Below, in pieces: positions 57,401-64,000 of a stretch of DNA of 64,000 nucleotides (positions within the stretch are counted from its first letter, which is position 1; each line of letters opens with the position of its first letter). The DNA comes from Reinekea thalattae (GTDB lineage: Bacteria; Pseudomonadota; Gammaproteobacteria; Pseudomonadales; Natronospirillaceae). The position numbers and the translations under genes are program-made. The stretch spans positions 1,116,001 to 1,180,000 of the forward strand of contig NZ_VKAD01000001.1 in NCBI RefSeq assembly GCF_008041945.1. Reading direction: 5' to 3'. The notes beneath the pieces are model-generated. The model saw nothing but the letters and a program-made list of their open reading frames with translations. It ran no database searches and was not told the origin of the DNA.

Positions 57401-60400
57401 TCGAAAACAACCGTATCGCCCAGCTCTATCGCTGAACTATTGGTACGGCGAACACCAACATATTGATCGTATAAATGCACTGGCACTTGAGCGTACTGAG
57501 CAACACCACGGCCACTGTCATCAATAACGGTACTACTGAAGTGCAGGTTCAAACCGATAGGCGAATCAATACCTTCTGGCACTTGGTATTCGTAACGGTA
57601 GTGACCGTCTTCATCCAGGCGAGTCTCTAACAGGTCACTGTTAAGTTGCTGGAAGCGATAGTCGTCGTGACCAAATTCGTAGTCTTGATAACCACTTGGT
57701 TTGAAATAAGCCGGTCGTAGACTGACCTGCGCATTCACTTTTCGGCCGCTGGCTGGCGGGCCAAATAAATTATTGGCTTGAACATCAAACTCAAACAACT
57801 TACCCGATATTGCCACCGGCGTTTGTGGTTCCAGTTCAACCTTAATTTTATTCGGAATAAACTCTTCAACCTGATAATTCACCGAGCCAATGACATCGTT
57901 TTTCCATTGCACCGTTGCCGACCACTTACCAGTTTTAGCATCGGTTGGTATGGCGTAATCGATGGTTACGGCACCACTGGCGTCTAACGTGAAACGCTCG
58001 CTAAGACGTTCAGATCCTGTTGGGTCTTTTAAACGTAGAGTCACGACATCGTTTTCTGGTAACGCGCCGGACTGATCTCGAACCACACCGACAAGGTGCA
58101 AATCATCGCCAGGGCGATAGACGCCGCGCTCAGAATACAGATAGGCTTGTAACAAATACGCATCTTCACTACTGATCAGGCCACCCACATCAAAGCCATT
58201 CAAAGATTCATAATGGGTTCTTAAATCTAAGAACGAAAAGTCATCGTTTCGGCTAGCTAAAACGGTATAGGTGTACTCTGGGCTTAGGTTATCTAATTTC
58301 ACAAAACCAGAAGAATTACTACGGCCAGAGGAAGTCGTTTGGTTCCAATAGTCGACCAACTCAACCTGTACACCCGGTAGAGGTAAACCTGTTGCTAGCG
58401 AAATAGTCCAAACATAAACCGAGTCTGCTGTGGCGCGAGCAACCAAACCTATATCGGTCGATAACAGCCAACGGTAATTCTTAGTGCCGGCACCTGAAAC
58501 AGCAACGCGATATAAACCTTTACGGTTGTCTTGGAAAAAATCAGACAAGTCGACATTGGTAATAAACTCGTCATTCACACCCACAGTGGTGGTGCGATCT
58601 TCGTTCGCCTCTTCGGTATAAATATCAGCTAACTTATAATTTTTGGTGTAAACCGATTTACCCGCCGTATCCAAACTGCCGTAATTATTTAAACCCTGGT
58701 TCAAATAGTTGCGCACGTTATTTGGATAAATTTGATCGATATACAGATTAAAGTTAGTCATGTTGGAGGTAATAATCGGCAACACTTGCGCGTCGTATCT
58801 GGAAATCAAATTACCCTGATTCACAAAGTCGACTAGGCGTTCTAAGTTTGGCGTGGTCGATGTATCGCTGATGTCGGCATTTGTTAACGCGCCGTCGGCA
58901 GCTAACAAGCCTTGCTCAATGGCAAATTCGTATTCGGTATCTGGCTTAAAGGTCGCTTCCACAAGGTAAGCGAACTGGCGGTCAGAACTGTAGTTGGCAT
59001 CCACTGAAACTTGGTAGTCTAACGCTTCGCCAGCATCGTCATCGAACACAGTCATTAATTGCTTAAGCTTACTAGGTTCAACCGGAGCGTTAAGTTTTAA
59101 GCTGGCATTAAAGCGGCCATCTTCACGCGGCCAAGAGATGTCTTCAATGCTGATAAAGCGCGGCTTCTCTTGTAAAAAGTCACTGTTAAAGTGATCGGCC
59201 ATGGTGGCATTACCGCCAATTGCCGGAACGCCACGCTCTATTTGGAAGTTAACCAAGCGGTCTTCGTTTGGTCGATCAATGTATTCACTGATCACTCTAA
59301 AACGGCGCGCTCTGTCTTCAGTATCTTCGGTCGTCAACTGATAAATCAGCGGCACTTCGACCGATTTACCATCGACAAAATTATCGGTCCAAAGGGTAAA
59401 GCGTTTTTCAACTTCGGCTAAGGTGGTCGCTTCTGCCAATTCAAAATCAATTAAGAAGCGCTGCTTCAGTGGGTCATCGTTTGCAAATTCGAAGGTTGAA
59501 CTGGAACGAACAACTCGCTGGTACGGCGAATGGAATGCAAAGCTGTAAGGTTCAGGTTTATCCGATCTATCCAGTTCGAACCAAGAAAACTCAGCGCTGG
59601 CTATTTTTTCTGGGTTAATTGTCACCAAGTAATCGGTCGATGGCGCAAGTTCACCATCCGGTTGGAAAACCAATTTATTATCGGCCTGCCAGAACCACTT
59701 GCCATCCAGCTCAGGGCTTATAGAAACCAACTTAGTGAAGTCTAAGCCTCCGGTATCAATACTCTCTGGACGAATCGCCTTAGAAAATAAAATTTCAATA
59801 GTGCTGTAACTGGAGGTTTTACCTACCGGAGAAACACTGTAAGGCTCTACAATGTTTCGTTCGGTTTTAATCTGCCGCGCGTTTTCTTTGGCAAAGAAGG
59901 CGCTCGGTCTTGGTAAAATATTTTTGTTTAACTCAAAGGCTAATTCGCTATCCGCAGGCCAATAGGGCTTGGCATATAGCTTTAATTCTCGCTGCGAAAT
60001 CCATTCAAATTCATAATCAATATCGTTTCCTTGCCACGTTAATGGCAAAAATTCAGCGGCCAAATCTGCGCTTTCATAACGGCGGCCAACACTGACGCTA
60101 ACATCAATATCTTTATTAAAGACAAACGATAAATCCGATTCAGGCAGAACCTTTTCTTTGGTGGTTAAGTGAACCGCATCTTCGGGTACTTCGAACTCAA
60201 TGACTGAACTGCCTTCGGCGTAATGCTGCTCATGGAAATACAATAAGTCGTTGGTCAGTGTAATGCTGTAATCTGTTTCTGGTGCCCAGCTGACTTCTGG
60301 CGTAAAGCTCAACAGTCGGTCAGACAGCCAGCTGTATTCACCTTCAACAGCTGGCACAATTTGAATCGCATCGCCGATGTCTGCAACATCTTTTAAGCGC

Positions 60401-62040
60401 TTACCAATGGGTCGATTAAACTCAATCCAAATGGACTGTTCTGGTTGCAGTGATTTTTCGACGGCAAACTGAGGTTTGCTACCAAAGAATTCAGCGCCGC
60501 TCGGTGCATGTTCAGGAATAAAATAGAAGCGCGGCGTAATCAGGTTTTCAGCCGTTTTAAAGCTAAACTCCTTAGTGCCTGACCATTCAAAGCGAGGATC
60601 TGGATTAAAGTCTGGATGTATCGAAACTTTATATTCTGTCAGTTCCGACCACGGCGTTTCTGACTCAATGATTAACGTACGGCCGTTGCTCCAACGATAC
60701 GAACCCTGAATCGCCGGTTCAATCTTCACCGGTGCATTGGCGTATTCGTTTAGAGTGTGTGAGGTATCTAGCTGATCACTGTTAACTAGGCTACGAGAAA
60801 AACGAATTTCTAACTCAGATTCTGGGTCAACTTTATCGCCACGTAAATTGATGTTGCTGATCGACTGCAAGCGAGGCTCAACATAAAACTCAATGCTGTT
60901 AAGGCCGCGATTATCAGTCCAGTTACGATCTTGCTGAGTATTCACTTCTGGCAAAAACTCAATAGATACATTCTGCTTAACCGGCCAACCATCGCTGCTC
61001 GGTTTAAACTCTACTGTGCGGGCATTAATCCAACGCCAATGGCCATCGACCAGTGGGCGCATTAACACTGGCATAACCGAATTCGACTTAAGTTTATTTA
61101 GGTCAAACACGTTTACCATGTTGCCAGAAAATTCGAAGGTGATTGGCGTGTTCCATTCCACCTCTTTATCAATTGAAACATCATTGACATAGACATCGTT
61201 CGATGAGGTTGTCAGGGTAATTTCTTGCTCGCCCTGCCACTCTTGAAAGTCAGGGTTAATCAGCGCCTCAGGATTAATGCTGACTCGGTATTGGGTATCA
61301 AACTGGGGCTTTTGCTGGGTAAAGTTAAAGGTCAGAGTTTTATCGTCTTGCCATTGGAAGTAACCGCTTGGCATTGGCGATAATTCAATAAAGGGTACAT
61401 CGCTCGGCTCTAACTTAACGCGTTTTTTATAGGTCGTCCCTACTGAGCCAGTAAATAAAATCCCGATCTGGTTGTTCAGTACTTCTGGCGCGTGCTCTTG
61501 GCTTGCGGTCGGCAATAAGTCTTCAATGGCGACAATTTCAATGGGCGTTGAAAACTCAATGCTGGATGGAATCGGTTTTATACCCAGCTTATAAATAAGG
61601 TTGGTATATTTTGTCGGGTTTTTCTGCTTAAGAATCAAGCTTTGGTTGTATGGTGTTGGCGTCTTAAAGCGAATGGTTTCTATGGTTTTGGTTTTATCCA
61701 ACTGGCTTAGATAAGCTGCTTTAACAGTATTGCCATCGAGGTCGGTAACGGTAGTTAAGCGTGGATTGAACTTAGCGGTTTTGACTGGCTTACGATAGGT
61801 TAGCACTATTTCGCCGTCGTCTGGATCGACCGACTCAAGCGAGCTAATACTAACAAGCCCTTGCACTTGGCTGTACTGGATGTAAAACCACAAAGCACCG
61901 ATTAACACAAAGATCAGCGCTGCGATGCCAGCCACTATTTTGCCGGCTCGACCGCCTTTGGTGGCTGACGTTACTTCAGAAACTTCGGCAGAGTCATCCT
62001 TATGCTCTTCACTCTCAACGACTTCATTCTTATCAGACAC
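54445..62040 (-). CDS. Very large membrane-anchored alpha-2-macroglobulin
   Basis: A 2531-residue protein, longer than the usual ~1650-residue YfhM. The charged N-terminal cytoplasmic tail (1-32) and transmembrane helix (~34-56, VAGIAALIFVLIGALWFYI) replace the usual lipobox. Then come repeated Ig-like blocks to ~1100. The macroglobulin region has GVYRPGDDLHLVGVVRD, and an A2M block has VALWSGLQKFDADGTATVTFDIPEF. The thioester motif YPHGCLEQTT places Cys2074 and Gln2077. Alpha-2-macroglobulins trap proteases covalently through this thioester. It forms an operon with pbpC and the SpoIID-like gene. Confidence 0.9.
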   Translation of the reverse strand: MSDKNEVVESEEHKDDSAEVSEVTSATKGGRAGKIVAGIAALIFVLIGALWFYIQYSQVQGLVSISSLESVDPDDGEIVLTYRKPVKTAKFNPRLTTVTDLDGNTVKAAYLSQLDKTKTIETIRFKTPTPYNQSLILKQKNPTKYTNLIYKLGIKPIPSSIEFSTPIEIVAIEDLLPTASQEHAPEVLNNQIGILFTGSVGTTYKKRVKLEPSDVPFIELSPMPSGYFQWQDDKTLTFNFTQQKPQFDTQYRVSINPEALINPDFQEWQGEQEITLTTSSNDVYVNDVSIDKEVEWNTPITFEFSGNMVNVFDLNKLKSNSVMPVLMRPLVDGHWRWINARTVEFKPSSDGWPVKQNVSIEFLPEVNTQQDRNWTDNRGLNSIEFYVEPRLQSISNINLRGDKVDPESELEIRFSRSLVNSDQLDTSHTLNEYANAPVKIEPAIQGSYRWSNGRTLIIESETPWSELTEYKVSIHPDFNPDPRFEWSGTKEFSFKTAENLITPRFYFIPEHAPSGAEFFGSKPQFAVEKSLQPEQSIWIEFNRPIGKRLKDVADIGDAIQIVPAVEGEYSWLSDRLLSFTPEVSWAPETDYSITLTNDLLYFHEQHYAEGSSVIEFEVPEDAVHLTTKEKVLPESDLSFVFNKDIDVSVSVGRRYESADLAAEFLPLTWQGNDIDYEFEWISQRELKLYAKPYWPADSELAFELNKNILPRPSAFFAKENARQIKTERNIVEPYSVSPVGKTSSYSTIEILFSKAIRPESIDTGGLDFTKLVSISPELDGKWFWQADNKLVFQPDGELAPSTDYLVTINPEKIASAEFSWFELDRSDKPEPYSFAFHSPYQRVVRSSSTFEFANDDPLKQRFLIDFELAEATTLAEVEKRFTLWTDNFVDGKSVEVPLIYQLTTEDTEDRARRFRVISEYIDRPNEDRLVNFQIERGVPAIGGNATMADHFNSDFLQEKPRFISIEDISWPREDGRFNASLKLNAPVEPSKLKQLMTVFDDDAGEALDYQVSVDANYSSDRQFAYLVEATFKPDTEYEFAIEQGLLAADGALTNADISDTSTTPNLERLVDFVNQGNLISRYDAQVLPIITSNMTNFNLYIDQIYPNNVRNYLNQGLNNYGSLDTAGKSVYTKNYKLADIYTEEANEDRTTTVGVNDEFITNVDLSDFFQDNRKGLYRVAVSGAGTKNYRWLLSTDIGLVARATADSVYVWTISLATGLPLPGVQVELVDYWNQTTSSGRSNSSGFVKLDNLSPEYTYTVLASRNDDFSFLDLRTHYESLNGFDVGGLISSEDAYLLQAYLYSERGVYRPGDDLHLVGVVRDQSGALPENDVVTLRLKDPTGSERLSERFTLDASGAVTIDYAIPTDAKTGKWSATVQWKNDVIGSVNYQVEEFIPNKIKVELEPQTPVAISGKLFEFDVQANNLFGPPASGRKVNAQVSLRPAYFKPSGYQDYEFGHDDYRFQQLNSDLLETRLDEDGHYRYEYQVPEGIDSPIGLNLHFSSTVIDDSGRGVAQYAQVPVHLYDQYVGVRRTNSSAIELGDTVVFDIANVRANGDKIAADAQSFVYQVYRKRKVTHYRKNERGYYRYVTERINVELQSQQSDSSRFEYLTEHSGEHYLQVTDLNGGQVTRYYFQVRGDRDAVSIVEAPESVVLTPRQQTSLVGDNLVVDVQAPFAGQLLLIAERDEVMWSQSVNMSSNSTTVRIPIKAEHVPNFYLSAVVVQPASKGTRAKPVYATGLLNINVRDLKQNPEVTISAPAKVSPNGQLTAELSIDELSNGDVYFTLAAVDEGILDLTQFKTPNMREAFVQKLRLKMAHFSLYPWVMPYESQQLKTITPSGSAPARALIKKKRENPDSSSRVKSVALWSGLQKFDADGTATVTFDIPEFDGSLRLMLVAFGDQRFNSAETTVTVRDDLVLKPSLPRFLATGDHFELPFNVFNSTELQGDVTITVEHSDHIALLGNASQTVTVAAGGEAEGRFSFNVQDDLGLADFKITAEGLNEKTIKHIQVPVRTSGNYISLSDGGVIDAATPKTIQIPDVFKTGTENQALSIAPAGMTEFAGSLQYLLQYPHGCLEQTTSKLFPLLYFEDFAKSADFVEFNTTTPRYLLREGVDKIERMQLENGYFSYWSGGESVNYYAFLYASHFMTEAKNKGLEVNEAVWNNMQYRLRESALNLYSRGSDYDGDYNLSHQVYALYVLALSGNPLVSEMNYLLEDKSKKLRLHDRARLAAAYHLAGREAQATELLSDITSLKEYDDSYTETSGSFGSNARDLAILLDALLEVNPESDAIPLVVDKLKGYRNSGRWGSTQNNAVALMALGKSIAKSAKTQQGDVIVTLANGDELVNQTVRLSTVDLLSGNVSVRTTGSAEANYFWQADGVSSNPVQADEDNGIRIRREFFNAKQEPVDLNNIRQGELVVVKLTMESLKDRLDNVAIVDLLPAGLEIENARLSTSADIQWLKSTAEIDHIDIRDDRMNLYMSLTEREVVYYYTTRAVTIGSFAIPAVRAEAMYDESKYSLSGQGSMKVLPAR

Positions 62041-62391
62041 GCTACATTCCTTTTCATTTAAGCAGTAAATACACCCTACATGGGTTATCCAGCACCGAGG
62101 CGTTATTAACCTAAACCTCAGTGGAAACCCAATAACCAGAGCTCTTAATAACCCAGAGCCCTTAATAACCTAGAATAATATACAGTGGCTAGTTTAATGT
62201 CACATCGCTATTAAAAATGGCGACGGTCTCTCATTTTGAACTCACAACAACATCATCCGGCTTATCCATAGACAAAACCGATTGCCGCATTAGGAACCGA
62301 GCATAGGTAGGAATTCTGCTGAAAAACGTGCAAAGCTTTATGGCAAACAGGTAATATCGCTGCTTGTCTTCGATGCTGTTTGAGTGCTCCT
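62041..62391. other. Spacer with 17-bp tandem duplication
   Basis: Two units, CAGAGCTCTTAATAACC and CAGAGCCCTTAATAACC, occupy 62137-62153 and 62154-62170. The remainder of this divergent spacer shows no other recognisable structure. Confidence 0.7.
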
Positions 62392-63234
62392 ATGAAATTT
62401 AGAATAAACACCGCAATGAAACCTATCGCCCAAAGACTACTAATCACCTGCTTAGCTTCGCTCGCGTCGATGGCCTACGCCATGGAACTGCGCGGAGACT
62501 TTACCCAAGGCAGCCTGATTCGAGGTAAGGTTGAGCCTGGCACTGCGGTGTTTCTAAATGACACCGCCGTTGCAGTGACTCCGGCAGGAGACTTTGCTAT
62601 TGGCTTTGGTCGCGATGCACAACTCAGCCACGATCTCGTTACCAAACAGAGCAACGGTGTTGAGTTGCACCACACTATTGAATTAACCCCGCGCACTTAC
62701 AATATTCAACGCATTAACGGTATTGCACCGGAGATCATGCAGCCGAGCGCAGAAAATATCGCCCGCGCACAAAAAGATGCCGTTATGGTCGCAGAAGCCC
62801 GCGCTGTAGCTTCAAGCCGAACCGACTTTTTAACTGACTTTATCTGGCCACTAACCGGCCGAATTACCGGCGTTTATGGCAGCCAACGAGTTTACAATGA
62901 CCAACCTCGCCGACCGCATTTTGGTATTGATATCGCCGCGCCAACGGGCAGCAATGTCAAAGCCCCAGCCGATGGCGTTGTATCACTTTGGGTGCCTGAC
63001 ATGTTCTTTTCTGGTGGTACAATGGTGATCGATCATGGTTATGGTGTCAGCTCCAGCTTTTTGCATTTAAGCGCGGCGCTGGTCGAGGTGGGCGATGAAG
63101 TCAGCCAAGGCCAAGCGGTAGCAAAGGTCGGCTCAACTGGCCGCTCTACTGGGCCACACTTGGATTGGCGAATCAACTGGTTTGCGGAGCGTTTAGACCC
63201 AGCCACCGTCGTCGGTGATATGCCAAACCACTGA
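62392..63234 (+). CDS. Secreted M23 peptidase
   Basis: A 280-residue peptidase (LytM fold) with a signal peptide (IAQRLLITCLASLASMAYA). The zinc site is RPHFGIDIA (His, Asp), then VIDHGYG and the terminal GPHLDWRINW, a HxD variant of the usual HxH. Several gammaproteobacterial M23 proteins carry this variation, so activity is plausible but reduced or altered. A TTG at 62380 is in frame but no Shine-Dalgarno distinguishes the starts; the ATG at 62392 is used. It is divergent from the alpha-2-macroglobulin gene. Confidence 0.82.
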   Translation: MKFRINTAMKPIAQRLLITCLASLASMAYAMELRGDFTQGSLIRGKVEPGTAVFLNDTAVAVTPAGDFAIGFGRDAQLSHDLVTKQSNGVELHHTIELTPRTYNIQRINGIAPEIMQPSAENIARAQKDAVMVAEARAVASSRTDFLTDFIWPLTGRITGVYGSQRVYNDQPRRPHFGIDIAAPTGSNVKAPADGVVSLWVPDMFFSGGTMVIDHGYGVSSSFLHLSAALVEVGDEVSQGQAVAKVGSTGRSTGPHLDWRINWFAERLDPATVVGDMPNH

Positions 63235-63342
63235 TCAACATGAGTCCGACAAATCAACATTAAGCCTACAAATCAAGATTAACCCAACACTTCCGCATGA
63301 CAGATTAAGTCATGCTTTAGCCATTTTTATAGGTGTTTTCCA

Positions 63343-64000
63343 ATGAAGCCTAGCGTTAAACCAAACAACCCTAACTTTTCTTCTGGGCCTTGTAGCAAGC
63401 GTCCGGGGTACGACATTAACCAGCTCGATTTATCTTTATTAGGCCGCTCGCATCGCTCTGACGTTGGCGAAAAAGCGCTACAATTGGCTTGCACTAAAAC
63501 AGCCGAATTGCTCGGTTTACCAGAAGGTTATCGAGTTGGCGTGGTGCCCGCTTCCGATACTGGCGCGATGGAAATGGCAATGTGGAATCTACTGGGTGAG
63601 CGCCCAGTTGACGTGTTCAGTTGGGAGTCGTTCGGTCAAGGCTGGGTGACGGATATCACCAAGCAGCTGAATCTGCGCGACGTTAATATTTTCAGCGCCG
63701 ATTACGGTGAACTGCCGGATATGCAACAAGCCAACCCTGAGCATGATCAGGTGTTTACTTGGAACGGTACAACTTCCGGCGTTAAGCTGCCAGATGCCGA
63801 CTGGATTGCCGACGATCGAGCCGGTTTAACACTTTGCGATGCTACTTCTGCGGTATTTGCTATGCAATTACCGTGGCACAAACTCGATGTAATCACCTTC
63901 TCTTGGCAAAAGGTGCTCGGCGGTGAAGGCGGTCACGGCATGTTGATTTTATCACCTAAAGCTGTTGCCCGACTGGAGTCATTCAGCCCCAGCATTCCGT
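63343..64000 (+). CDS. serC: Phosphoserine aminotransferase-like PLP enzyme, C-terminus outside window
   Basis: About 219 codons are visible. The start [20 protein letters not shown] and the pyridoxal-phosphate lysine in [15 protein letters not shown] resemble the alpha-proteobacterial/archaeal-type phosphoserine aminotransferase (the second SerC subfamily) rather than E. coli SerC. Other segments are [14 protein letters not shown] and TTSGVKLPD. It would make phosphoserine in serine synthesis. The remaining part is cut by the window edge, so gene symbol and specificity are tentative. Confidence 0.75.
   Translation, partial: MKPSVKPNNPNFSSGPCSKRPGYDINQLDLSLLGRSHRSDVGEKALQLACTKTAELLGLPEGYRVGVVPASDTGAMEMAMWNLLGERPVDVFSWESFGQGWVTDITKQLNLRDVNIFSADYGELPDMQQANPEHDQVFTWNGTTSGVKLPDADWIADDRAGLTLCDATSAVFAMQLPWHKLDVITFSWQKVLGGEGGHGMLILSPKAVARLESFSPSIP

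Noticed and set aside
62262-62447. 61-codon minus-strand open frame near the M23 gene start
   Set aside because: It overlaps the M23 start region and has no motif or ribosome site.

Overview
The window reads as the chromosome of a marine-type gammaproteobacterium of moderate GC. Supporting signs are the RpiR-type regulator HexR beside glucokinase, the mreBCD-maf-rng cluster, a homodimeric aceE with a triple-lipoyl aceF, a split vitamin B12-dependent ribonucleotide reductase as in Pseudomonas, a pbpC/alpha-2-macroglobulin pair, and integron attC sites of the Vibrio repeat style. I cannot assign a genus from sequence alone.

Layout. Positions 1-13,900 hold central metabolism and envelope genes: a purine phosphoribosyltransferase (cut by the window edge), gap, an ABC exporter, a beta carbonic anhydrase, a small ComEA-like protein, tRNA-Pro and tRNA-Ser, the ABC pair plus queF, a DUF4032 protein, a MalK-type ATPase, glk and hexR. 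HexR-like boxes sit by gap and between glk and hexR, so sugar catabolism here looks like one regulon. Positions 14,200-18,900 hold aceE-aceF behind a terminator-like leader hairpin. Positions 19,000-29,300 hold an AraC regulator divergent from a short-chain dehydrogenase, then galU, rarD, a TANGO2-like gene and the mreBCD-maf-rng operon. In that operon mreC appears to start at an ATT codon. Positions 29,500-36,000 hold gatCAB and nrdJa-nrdJb, the latter behind a pair of NrdR boxes spaced 31 bp.

Positions 37,100-50,000 form the accessory region: a cassette array with eleven intact attC sites plus degenerate ones, all read on the minus strand, with no integrase gene in the window (a CALIN-type array). 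Cargo includes GrpB, a YunG-like protein, HigBA, a secreted amidohydrolase, a two-gene ParA-ATPase/cyclase-like cassette, a frameshifted SEC-C protein, GNAT, cupin, KilA-N and DUF6508 proteins, and several unknowns. A 264-bp element with perfect 19-bp inverted ends interrupts one attC. Seven cassette genes take their stop codon from the attC itself. The ParA/cyclase-like cassette is the best candidate here for an undescribed system.

Positions 50,300-64,000 return to ordinary envelope genes: a PEBP-like periplasmic protein, a SpoIID-like protein, pbpC, a very large (2531 aa) membrane-anchored alpha-2-macroglobulin, an M23 peptidase, and the start of a serC-like aminotransferase. Short tandem duplications (5-17 bp units) recur in spacers and inside two genes across the whole window.
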